Source of the DNA: Xanthoparmelia taractica
Taxonomy: Eukaryota > Ascomycota > Lecanoromycetes > Lecanorales > Parmeliaceae
Assembly (NCBI GenBank): GCA_033085395.1
Contig: JANQBS010000529.1
Span: forward strand, 1 to 16,014
Direction: 5' to 3'
Length of the DNA: 16,014 bases
The position numbers and the translations under genes were made by a program. Shown here in pieces: positions 1 to 9,042 of the stretch. The notes under the pieces are model-generated. The model had not been told where the DNA came from and made no database searches. It worked only from the letters and a program-made list of their open reading frames with translations. How positions within the stretch are numbered: position 1 is the stretch's first letter; every line of letters starts with the position of its first letter.

Positions 1-409
1 TCTCGATTTGAGTGGCAAAAGCACAAAATTCTCAAAAAACTACGCCAAGGATTCTCAAGCTTCCTGCACACGCTAATCGCGGGACTCGGGTTTACATCGG
101 CACACGCACCACGATTCCTAGCCGTAGGTGCTTACTTCTATAAATCCTATAATCGCTGTTGGTTTTAGTGTTGCGCCTAAGGGATTTGAGCATGAGGCAA
201 TCCTTGAGCTATGGTGATCCCAGTAGAATGTAAGCTTTTTTCCTGACTACTGTATCTTTCCTTTTGAGTAGCTAAGCGTGAGCCTAATTCAACGGCGACA
301 AGAACAGTGACTGAGTCCGGAAACACCGAACGGGCTCAGCAACTGTCTTACACAAGGCATGCTCTCATCGATACTCATAAGCTCATTCATCGTGGAGTTG
401 AACTTGGAT
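1..409. other. Left edge, no supported gene
   Basis: This stretch lies downstream of the stop codon of the minus-strand oxygenase gene and runs to the window edge. A plus-strand frame is open from base 1 to a TAG near 169 (about 55 codons), but it has no start inside the window and matches no family I recognise. I see no tRNA, repeat or clear polyadenylation landmark. It probably holds the 3' untranslated region of the oxygenase gene plus intergenic DNA. Confidence 0.4.
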
Positions 410-1577
410 TCACGACCAAAGAACCATTTCTCTGCCCGCTTTTCCCTCTAAGAGCCCTACAAAGCTACTCATGGTAAGCCGTATCACCTCCTGCGGTCCT
501 TCTACCGTTCGATCACATGGCTTGACCTCGTGAGAATTTCTCGAATTGGAAAATGTAAGATCTCCTTCTACAGGCGTAATCACCTTGAATAACGAGCCTT
601 GTAAACCTGTCGGCGAGTATGCGTAAGAAGGCAGAGGTTTTCGGAACGCTGCGTCATCAGCCGCCCCCTGCCACTGTCGGTCGTAGATGATGGTTTCCCC
701 GCCCAGGACAGTGGCGAGCAGGGTATTCCACGTGATTTGCGCAGCGATATGCCCAATCTCCCAGCTTCGGCAGTCCTGTCAATTCCAGTGAGTCCATTTT
801 GGAAACAAAAAGCGGGGTTTCCAGGCTTAGTCGGGGTCGTACATGTGGAGCGAAGTCGGCGTGTATCTGAACAGTATTTTCGACGATGCGCAAGAGGCCG
901 GCAAAGTATTTACGCTCGCCTTCCTGGGCCATTCGTACGGGAAGGCCGGTTGCTTTTTCTAGAACGTTCATCACACGCCCCACCACATCTACTCGCGCTT
1001 CGTTGATGAAACGGTCTTGAAGTGCGACCGCGGATGTTCGATCCGAATAGGTGGTCATTTTTTTCTGGGAAACACCATGGTGTGAGATGAGATAGACCAT
1101 GGGATGATGCGAAAAGGTGAGGACGCACTGTTTGGGAAACCAAACTGCGAGATGCCCACAGTACCAACTGGTCGAAAGATGACTTTTTGATTGTAAGTTC
1201 CATGTGCAATGGCAATCAGCAACGTAAGCACGAGTGGCTTCAGGGTGCGTCAAAGCAGGACTTGTTGATGCAACAGTACCGAATAATGGCAGACCTTTAG
1301 TTTGTTTCGGCTTTCACCATTCTCCTCATCTTTCTCGGTCAATTGCTATGACTGAAGCTTTCACGGCAGGTTTAAACGTGACCTCGCTAGGCATTCATGT
1401 ATCTGTAGATAGGAATAGACCTACCACTTGGACGGTCTTGATGATGTCTACTAGCTTCGTACACTCCTCTGTTGAGAAGGCCTTAGGAGAACGGATAGCG
1501 GTAATGGTGTTAGAAGAGAGCTCTGCAATAGTCTCGCCACTCAATGGCTGTTCATCAAATGTAGTCCAATCAGACAT
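410..1577 (-). CDS. 2OG-Fe(II) oxygenase, fungal (multi-exon, phase problem)
   Basis: This looks like an iron- and 2-oxoglutarate-dependent oxygenase of the small soluble fungal type. Exon 1 (1577 to about 1425) starts MSDWTTFDEQPLSGETI and carries the family-like S-T-E-E-C segment. A later exon (1064-843) contains YFAGLLR and QIHADFAPH, whose H-A-D is the HxD iron site. A 67-nt intron (842-776, GTACGA...CAG) leads to the last exon (775-410) with WEIGHIAAQITWN, GGETIIYDRQW, the distal iron histidine in NSRNSHEV, the 2OG-binding arginine in EVIRLTMSSF, and the ending MVLWS-stop. A middle exon near 1195-1129, with VGTVGISQFGF in frame, matches the expected G-x-x-G-x-x-Q-F segment. Its donor (GTGCGT at 1128) to acceptor (CAG at 1065) splice joins the next exon one base out of phase, next to a run of seven A on the coding strand. 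The exon 1 to exon 2 junction is unresolved. The substrate is unknown. The gene is divergent from the CLN3-like gene. Family call secure; exact model not. Confidence 0.75.
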
Positions 1578-2530
1578 GACCTCTATCTTTCGACTCCCTC
1601 TGCTGCCGTCTAAGGAGACAAAGTCTAGCCTTTTTCATCTTGGTAGGAGCTGTCTACATCATTGCTATTACGATATCCAGGGGCCATTGTTGGGCATCTG
1701 ATAAAGCAGGGGTATCGTTTCAAAAACCTATCGCCTCAGATTATTAGATCGAAATATTTTCTTCCGGACACGTGAGCGCTCGGAGTTGAGAGGCCGTCTT
1801 TGATACAGTACGTGCTCATCTAGAGAACTGTTTGATGTTAGCAGTGGAGATGCAGAACAATTTCCCAACAAGCTGGTGACATCATATATTGAAAGTGGGC
1901 CTGCTGACAATCTCGGCGTGATTTCAGTAGAGGTACCTTAGGTAGGTGCATAGCGAGCACTGACATTGACCGCGTTATCGTGTGCTGATCATGGTAGGAC
2001 TGGACGGGGCCATTATTCAGGCTCGAGCTCACTTAGCGTTATGTTGCCGATGATTAAGGGGCTGGGCTACGTGGCACCAAGAATAGTATCAGCGTAGGGT
2101 ATCAAATCACCCTGTCCATTTGATCTGAGCATCTGGCTCGTACTATACGTCACTGGCTTTTTCCATGGAGATGGAAATGCCATTGGCAAGGTATACTGAT
2201 CGCCTCGCTGTTACTCGGGGTTAGCATGAGGCGTTTTTTTCTATTAGCTTAGAGTAACCGTGCATTCGCAGTTCGGACAACGCGTCACAATACATACTTT
2301 ACGCCACGACACTAAGTTAACAACGGTGCCTTTACTCAAGCGCCGAGCATAGATCTACTCTCTTATAGTGCGAGTTTGTCGAGAATGCAATCTTTCTTAT
2401 GGAACACTGTGCTTGGCAGTTGCATTCCCTTCCAAGCACCCGCTGACACTCTAGCCTTTATCAAACACACTCTGACAATCACATTGTTCTGCTTTGCCTC
2501 GAAGACAACGACTCTCTGTGTCCGGTGGCC
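1578..2530. other. Divergent intergenic region (oxygenase / CLN3-like)
   Basis: About 950 bases separate the start of the minus-strand oxygenase from the start of the plus-strand CLN3-like gene, so both promoters should lie here. Short open frames of about 60 codons exist on both strands (for example 1728-1910 and 1838-2032, minus), but they overlap each other, lack domain-like composition and resemble nothing I know. I see no repeat, RNA gene or convincing TATA element that would fix a promoter. Confidence 0.4.
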
Positions 2531-4044
2531 ATGAGAACTCCCCCAGTGATGCCGAGTGTCTCAAGCGGACTTGATGACCACAACCTCGCGTTGCCGACCC
2601 TAACCAAGGACAAAAAAGCCATGCAGGATAAAAGCGAAGCAAGGGATCTGGTGGACGAGATTCGCAGCACTGAGGCCGAAGGGCCGCTAAGGTCGAAATG
2701 GCGACATACCTTGGGCAAGGACATGCTGGCTTTCTTCATCCTTGGTATCGTCGTTCGTACCATGCAATTTTAGGTGTTTCTCAGCAATGGCTAATCGATG
2801 TCCAAGATTGCGCTACCTACCATGGTCGTGATTTCCGCAGCCAATTCTATGTTTGGCCGTATCACTGGTCTCTCGGGCATCTGCATGTCGGTCGCAACAG
2901 CAATCACCACCTTCACGACACCACTCTTTATACATCATGTCCCTTACAATGCACGTGTTCTGGTCTGTTTCGTCGCCAGTGTGCTCTCTTTTGTGATTTG
3001 TGTCCTAGGTAGGGGTACTACTGGACCCTCGACTGGAACGGTCCTTGCAGGTTTTGTGTACGCATTCGGCACCAGCCTGTACCTTGCCGTCGCGGCGTTC
3101 TACGACAAACGCACAGTTATTGCCTTCAGCACTGGCTCTGGTGAGTTATGGCTACACCCACCCCAGATAGTCCACTTACACGCCCAGGCTTTTCCGCCGT
3201 CTTTGGCCCTGCGCTCTATATTGGGTTTATGCAAGCTTTTGGGGCTCAATGGCGCCACGCCATCTTGATCTTCGTTCCTTTCACCCTGGTTCAACACTGT
3301 GTCTGGTGGATCATGGTATCTTCTCAAAGCTGCATTACTGCCGAAGAGACCCGCCAAGCAGCGCGAACTCGAGTAGCTGAACGGTTTGCCAACAAAACAG
3401 CCGCTACAAGTATTTGTAGCGCCCCCATCATCTCCGCGAAAACTCAGACCGATGAAGCCGAGGATAAAAAAGGGTTCGGGCCCGGCCGTACCCGCATAGG
3501 TCTCTTTTGGAAGGTCCTCGTGCCCCAGTATGTTGTGCCGCTGCTCACATGCACTTGTGGCGCGATGTTCGTGCTTTCTGGCCTCGCACCAACTCTCCAG
3601 GATTTGAACTCATTCCGAGACGCGCCGAACGGAGCACTCAACTATCAGCTTGATTTCTTCATGTACGGCGCTGCTCAATTTCTCCTAGCGGGCCCAGCGA
3701 TCTTTCGCGCGTTCCCGATTATCTGGTTGTGGGCGTTGGCGCAGGTTTTCGTTGTCGCTATAGGGATCATCCAAATTTTCTATCCCTTTCTGACATACTA
3801 TGGGGTATGGCTGATCTTCATGTTTGCCACAGGTGGGATTGTAGGTGGGGGAGTCACCAACACTAATTACAAAGTTGCGGATGATTTTCGGGGAAGAGGC
3901 GAGGAGGATGATGTCCGAGCTTTTGCGATGAGCTACGGCGGGCTGGGCAACTTTGCTGGAGATGCCCTCGGTGGAGGACTAGCGATTCTTGTACAGAAAT
4001 TAGCTACCGAGCATTTGGCGGCAAGGAAACATGGAGGTGTGTAA
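2531..4044 (+). CDS. CLN3/battenin (Btn1) family membrane protein
   Basis: This is a multi-pass membrane protein of the CLN3/battenin family, a relative of the major facilitator superfamily that in yeast and animals sits in the vacuolar or lysosomal membrane and affects its pH and small-molecule balance. Proposed exons are 2531-2752, 2807-3140 and 3188-4044, giving about 470 aa (human CLN3 is 438). Intron 1 (54 nt) runs GTTCGT...AAG with branch GCTAATC; intron 2 (47 nt) runs GTGAGT...CAG. Splicing at these sites aligns FFILGIV to the family's first membrane segment, then VVISAANSM, PLFIHHVPY, AAFYDKRTVIAFSTGSG and GPALYIGFMQ. The C-terminal half carries YGVWLIFMFATGGIVGGG and the loop with N-T-N-Y. 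A long charged cytosolic loop follows the sixth membrane region (about residues 230-290 by eye). An Asn-Asn pair I would expect in the first helix is absent. The gene is convergent with the UstYa remnant. Family call is strong; whether it is the orthologue of Btn1 or a paralogue is open. Confidence 0.92.
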
Positions 4045-4259
4045 GATGCTAGTTCTAAGAAGCAATGATTGGATACAACTAGACCTCATCGCACTGAATG
4101 CAGTCTTCTTGGTGCCTATATCGTTCTCTATGGAAGGCTTGGATGAGTAATTTCCTGCTTTTTTGGCAGTCCAGAGCAACATCTGATACAAGATACGCGC
4201 TCGAAGATCCGCATTTAAGTTACGCGCAACTCTCTGAAATCAAGCTCTCATTTTCAATC

Positions 4260-4595
4260 TTATGGATTCTCCGCCAAGCTCACCGCCTCCGCCGGCTGCG
4301 ACCACTCAAATCCTTGGGCAATCTCCACTGCCTGATCTTCGAGGACTGCTTGCAAAACATCCCGGTTGACGCACTTGTGCCTGGTGTTGCCGTTCGGCGT
4401 CGGCTGCACACTGTCCCGGACCCAGTTGTCAGGAATGATGCCCGTGTCGTAATGGCACATAATACCTTGTCTCAGATAATCGACGCAATGTTCATAATGC
4501 CTCTCGTACATCTCCGGTACCGCCTTCTTTGTCCGAACCTGCTCTCGAAAGTCTTCAAGATAATGGTCTTGCCAGAGGTATGGTTTAAATTGGTC
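4260..4595 (-). pseudogene. UstYa-family (DUF3328) protein, C-terminal piece
   Basis: This is the C-terminal part of a UstYa-family protein. UstYa homologues are membrane-anchored oxidases that cyclise ribosomally made peptides in dikaritin-type fungal pathways. The visible frame runs QFKPYLWQDHYLEDF, then ERHYEHCVDYLRQGIMC, with H-Y-E-H-C fitting the second HxxHC motif of the family. It continues through CHYDTG and a family-like RHKCVNRD to a stop at 4260-4262. Upstream, the frame meets TAA just before codon 4595, next to the presumed end of the retroelement. The first HxxHC motif and N-terminal half are missing here; a matching N-terminal piece lies at 7499-7978 on the same strand beyond the element. 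I read the two as halves of one gene broken by insertion. Convergent with the CLN3-like gene, with a gap of about 215 bases. Confidence 0.8.
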
Positions 4596-4607
4596 ACTTT
4601 AAATCCT

Positions 4608-4840
4608 TGTAAGGGTAAGGTATGCGTACATGGTAATGGATTGGAGGATTGAGTGGTCTCATGAAGCATGAATTGATTGCTTGATTGAATAGGAGAGACG
4701 GACTATCTAGCTAAGGGATGGAGAAACGCCAAGACTGCTTAGTCAGCTTGCGGCGCAAACGGCCTCCTATTGGCTGAATTCTAACACTCCCACACAGTCC
4801 AAATGGGGGCTGTTTTCGCTATTAGTCCAACACTCTCACA
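4608..4840 (-). repeat. Candidate 3' LTR of the Copia element
   Basis: On the minus strand, the Copia polyprotein stop at 4872-4874 is followed by a segment that begins TGTGAGAGTGTTGG (at 4840) and ends CCTTACCCTTACA (at 4608), giving the TG...CA ends of an LTR and a length of about 233 bp. A second, similar start (TGTGGGAGTGTTAG) lies about 45 bases further in, so the true 5' edge of the LTR could be near 4795. Unlike the neighbouring internal region, this stretch still contains many CA dinucleotides. No partner LTR is visible at the right end of the element, so the call cannot be confirmed from the window. Confidence 0.45.
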
Positions 4841-4871
4841 TAGTCCTTATTCGGACTATTCAATCGGCCTA

Positions 4872-7290
4872 TTATAGTCCTATTTGACGTATAAAGGCCA
4901 CGAATTTCTCGTTACTTAAGGCCTTGATTAGGCCGTTAGCGATCATCTAATTAATTACTATTCATTCGAATTGAACGATTCCAATCTCAACTTGGTCACG
5001 CACGAAATATCACTGAATGTCTATGTGCTTGATACGTGAGTGGAAGCGAGGGTCCTTCGTGAGTGCTATGGCCCCCTGGTTATCGGCCTTGATAAGCATT
5101 GACTTATTAAAAAGACTCAATTCGATATCTAACTCTGATAGTAAGCGTGTAAGTTATATAACTTCCTTAGCGGTCTATGTCTAAGTCATATACTCGGCCT
5201 CGCATAAGAATAGAGCAATAGATAGCTAACGCTTGGAGGTCCAGCTAATAGAATCTCCGTATAGTAGAAAGATATATACTTCTAGGGACCGACGGGTCTT
5301 CTAATCGAAGGCTCAGTCTGCGTCTATATATCCCACAAGACCATTGACTATTCCGTATATTATTTTATAGTCTAGTGTCCCTTTAAGATAGCGAAGTACT
5401 CGCTTAACCGCTGCGATGTGCTTAGAATTCGAGTTGTAATTATATCGAGATAGCATCGTTACTACGTAGCAGATATCTAGTCTAATTTAAATCATGAGAT
5501 ATATAATGAATCTCACCATCGACTAATATTTCTAAATAACCTCGAGACAGGCTTTATTTACTAGTTCTTCTTGAAGTTAAGTACCTAGCACTATTAATAT
5601 GGGTGTAGTCGCGTAGTTGCTTATATTGAACCTAGCTAGGACTTTCTTCAAGTACGTTGTTTATGTAACACGTACGATTCTCCTGGTTTAATCTCTCTGC
5701 ATTTCCATACCTAAATAATATGAGCATGGGCCGAGATCGGTTATCGCAAATCGTGTCATGGAATATTTGATCATATGGACGTAGGGCTGGTCATGACTGG
5801 CCTTGGCGCTCGCTTCTCCGTACTTAGCCGGCGCACACACACGTAGATCAAAAAACAATTCATACACACCACACTTATTATTGAACCACATCAATAAAGT
5901 TCCTTGACAAATCGCTTGCGAAGTTCCTATTTTAACTCCGCTATGTGTTTGGATCCCTTGGGACCATATATTTGAATATTATTAATATACACACTTACTA
6001 TGAGACACGTAGTCTTATAATCTTATTAACGAAGAGTGAGTGATCTAATTCGATGCATTTGAATCTCTTTAAGATAAGAAAGTCGCGAAGAGTGTGATAT
6101 CATTCGCGGGGTGACTGCTTTAGGTTATATAGTGCTCTGAGTAGTCGATATATTTTTTTTTTTACCTTATATCTCGTTGAGTACTCAATATAGATAAGCT
6201 TCTTTAATAGAGCGTTTAGGAACGTAGTAATAACGTTTATCTGCTCACAGTCTAGGTCGTAGTGCGCTATTATTGCGAATAGTATTTTGAATAATATGAA
6301 CTTGACGACTGAAGCGAAGGTTTAATCGTAGTTGATTTCATAGATCTACTCGAATCTCCGTATTACTCAGCGGGCTTTATAGAGAATAGATTTATTTAAC
6401 TTCTTCTTGATCTTATAGACCTATCTACTAATTAGTATTAATATATTCTTTAACCTAGAGACTAGTTCCCAGGTGCTTATAATAGCAAATAACTTTATCT
6501 ATCGATTTATCGCTTCCTTTCACTATTTAATATACGAGTCACTTATAACTTGCTTATAAGTTAGAGGTTCGTAGTCGTCTACTTTCTTAGTCGCTTAATA
6601 ACTTCTTATTTTAATTATCTTTTGAATAGTAACTATAAGATCGAAATCCGACTCGAAATTATGATAATTTGAGTCTCTATAACTTAGGGTAGCTAGTCTA
6701 TAGTATAGGCGTTTAGCTTTTAAAGTCTTATCACATTTGATGTGAGCAATAACTCTCTAAGCCCACATCTCGATGTCGCTTCACTTCTTATTTAGAGAAG
6801 TCTTCTGAGAAGACTTGATATCTCGCTTAAATCGCGAAGTGTACGTTTTATCGGTACTTGAATCTGAGTGTGTTTTTAGGTTAGATAGAAGTATCTCTTG
6901 AATATCTTCTAGTCGTTGATTAAGTAACTTCGAGAATATAGATGTTATTGACCTTAGAAGCACTCTCAACGAGCTTAGAATCTCGAAAGATATAATAATC
7001 GTTTCCTTTGAACGAGATCGTGAATTCTTTTCGCGTTACTTAACTAATTAAGAACAGTTCGCATATAAGAGCTAATACATATAGTACGTTACTAACGCTC
7101 ATCATATTACTAGATTCATCTGATACTAGCCATTTTATCTCAACTATATCGCGGCCCTTTATTTATACGATGATTTCATTAGCGATTGAGATCCCCGCTC
7201 GATACGATTAATACTTAGTAAACTCGTTCTTATTAAAGAACATGTGATTAATATAGCCCGAATCGATTATCTAATCGTGGATTATAGTTG
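4872..7290 (-). pseudogene. Copia Gag-Pol remnant (protease, RT, RNase H; no integrase)
   Basis: Reading right to left on the minus strand: an aspartic protease segment I-I-D-S-G with NHMFFNKNEFTKY (about 7200-7265) and a downstream FTISFKGNDYYIFR segment, then only about 350 bases where an integrase of roughly 250 residues should be. A reverse transcriptase starts near 6530 with a TWELV segment. The RT catalytic motif, normally Y-V-D-D, reads Y-I-N-N at 5989-5978. FAITDLGPCSYYLGMEM (about 5700-5750) is typical Copia RT. The RNase H part has RVLRYLKGTLDYKIIYG (about 5350-5400), DNQGAIALTK (about 5070-5100) and IKHIDIQ (5032-5012). The polyprotein ends with EKFVAFIRQIGL and TAA at 4872-4874. 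Many Gln and Trp codons have become stops, as C-to-T change on either strand would produce. It encodes nothing functional. Confidence 0.85.
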
Positions 7291-7498
7291 ACGGAGTCCT
7301 AGCTACATAGGCTAAGATATAGGTTGAAGCCTTATTAATAATTTAATCTTTAAAGATTTCTTTCTCGAAGTTTGAAGAAAGAGATAGAGATCTAGAGGCC
7401 TCCTAACTAGCATCGCCGATCAAATTCGCGTTAGAATTAAGCTAAGTTATTGGCTCAGTCTTCGCTTTCTTCTACACAGAAGAAATTGAAGTTAGATC

Positions 7499-7978
7499 CT
7501 AATCGAGAACGCAGCATACGGGCTCTTTAAGTGCCGCTCCCCCACCATATTTGGGTGTAGGAATGGCGGCCTCCAGACCCCAGTACTCGTCGTCTCCTTC
7601 GGTATCTACCTCACATGTGATCAAGTGAGCCATAGCCGAGATATGAGGGTGGTTGTTGTCCACAAAATCGTCAGGCCTTTCGCTATTGGCCACGTTCGCC
7701 CTAGGCTTATCACATGGGGCGTTGAACTTGTCGTAGCATCGTCCGTCAGAACTCCCTTGTCGGGTGGAGTAGGTGAGGAATAGAGTTATAAGAACGCTCA
7801 GTAGACTCGTTAGAATGTGCGTGAGAAGCAACAGGTTTTTATTATGGGCACAGCCAGAAGGGATATTTCGAGCCTTCGGCGGGCGCAAAAGCACCGAGTC
7901 ATCACGGTCGTCGGTTGAGTCGTAGCTGGAGTATGATTTATCGTCTTCTGCGAACTGACGGATGGTTGGAAGAGTCAT
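7499..7978 (-). pseudogene. UstYa-family (DUF3328) protein, N-terminal piece
   Basis: The frame starts at ATG 7978 (MTLPTIRQFAEDDKSYSSYD). An acidic, serine-rich cytosolic segment of about 45 residues is followed by one hydrophobic helix at residues 48-70 (NLLLLTHILTSLLSVLITLF) and then a lumenal part beginning CYDKFNAP. This layout (short acidic N-terminus, single anchor, lumenal catalytic part) is that of UstYa-type proteins. From about residue 85 the frame stays open to a TAG at 7499-7501, but it does not resemble the family; an intron starting GTGATA near 7710 is possible. The first HxxHC motif is not visible. The retroelement begins at or just past the stop, and the C-terminal piece of the same family lies beyond it. 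The gene is divergent from the repeat-precursor gene at 9043. The anchor architecture alone would be weak; the call leans on the partner piece. Confidence 0.65.
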
Positions 7979-9042
7979 TGTTGAAGAACAATGTTCTTGG
8001 AGGCGATCCCTCCTTCTTTTTGGTCTGGTGTACAGGAGAATCAAAGCGAAGGTGTCGCGGAGTCTATGGCTGCCCGTTAAGCAGACTGTACCCTTGACCG
8101 AAAGATTACATCCCAAGGCCACGAAGGTGGAAACATTACGATGATACGAGGTATAGGAAGTGCGCATGAGGGTGCGCAGGGATGGGAGGGTGGGGTAGGT
8201 GTCTAACGCCAAATATGACCAAGTTGACTGTCTTGCCGTATGTGAAGTGTGAGGAGTGCTGCATCCCGGGATCAACCATTGATGGGAATCGCAGAGTAGG
8301 CGCCATATGATGAAGGTGCGCATTAATTGCCAACCAACTCGGAAGGGCAGGAAGAGCTCATGATCCAGCATCCTAGTATAATTGCACAAAACGCAAAGCC
8401 CGGCAGATAAGTACTCGACCCTGTAGAGTTGATCTGACCCAAAAGAGGCAAAAGAGATATGGGGGAATTAGTTCAATGCTAGAGTAACCACTCTTCACTA
8501 AGAATCCTCAGACTATCCGAGAGACACGTAGCTGATGCATGCACTGATAGACAAATCTGCAGAAGTGAGCGATATGTAAGGAGGGTCTGACATTGCACCA
8601 AGGTATCTGACCAACTTTGTCGGCTTTGCTGCTCACCAGCCCACACAATCGTCGAAACATTAGCAGCGATAAGCAGTTAAACATCTTTTCTCCGTGCAGT
8701 TGCAGCAAAGTGTTGTCACATTGCGTGCCTTTCCAGCTCTCCGTATCTGGGAACATTGACTGGCTCATATTGTTCTCCGATGTTGTAGCGCTGTATTATG
8801 CGGTATTTCCATCAGTCAGCAGGAGGCATTTCGACCCTCAGAAAGCCTTAGAAAGGTTTCAAAGCAGGGAAAGATCTACCGTCCATTGGGTGAAGTCTGG
8901 CTAGCCATGTCGTGAGCTTAGAAGATATTAAAATGAGAGTTCCTTGATTGCTTTTTTCTCATTAACACTCACCAGCTTTATATCGCTTTGTTTTCTTTGA
9001 AACCCTATACTGTGGAACTCCTGCATCAAGACCTCACAAGTC
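7979..9042. other. Divergent intergenic region (UstYa / repeat precursor)
   Basis: About 1.06 kb lies between the start of the minus-strand UstYa piece and the start of the plus-strand repeat-precursor gene. Open frames of up to about 95 codons occur on both strands (8508-8768 minus, 8617-8904 plus), but they overlap one another and look like chance frames: Cys-, His- and Ser-rich, with no domain. The minus-strand frame running from 8389 into the UstYa piece is open but not family-like before the ATG at 7978. A shared bidirectional promoter is the expected content. Confidence 0.45.
8950..9042 (+). promoter_or_regulatory. Probable core promoter / 5' UTR of repeat precursor
   Basis: Immediately upstream of ATG 9043 lies a pyrimidine-rich stretch (CTTTTTTCTC at 8951) followed by a TATA-like TTTATAT at about 8977-8983, roughly 60 bases before the start codon, and a second pyrimidine-rich run (GTTTTCTTTG). 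This is the usual look of a fungal core promoter. No transcript evidence is available, so the transcription start is not placed. Confidence 0.35.

Larger units (their letters stand above)
4608..7495 (-). mobile_element. Degraded Ty1/Copia retroelement, 5'-truncated, RIP-like
   Basis: A Copia-type LTR retroelement lies on the minus strand between the two UstYa pieces. Protease, reverse transcriptase and RNase H are recognisable in that order (right to left) but full of stops. The DNA is AT-rich with abundant TA and few CA/TG, while CG is kept, which is the pattern expected of RIP acting at CpA. The start of gag and the 5' LTR are not found at the right edge, and the integrase core appears deleted, so the element is non-autonomous and dead. 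The right edge is placed where composition changes near 7495; the left edge is the presumed LTR end near 4608. The five bases AGGAT occur at both proposed edges and may be a target-site duplication. Confidence 0.85.

Noticed and set aside
1..170. Open plus-strand frame of about 55 codons from the window edge
   Set aside because: No start within the window, no family resemblance, and its length is within what chance allows; not called as a gene.
1234..1701. Plus-strand open frame of 155 codons
   Set aside because: It lies opposite exons and introns of the minus-strand 2OG oxygenase, whose motifs are clear; it is a shadow frame.
8136..8904. Open frames on both strands between UstYa and the repeat precursor
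   Set aside because: They overlap each other, have chance-like composition and no domain or signal peptide; treated as intergenic.
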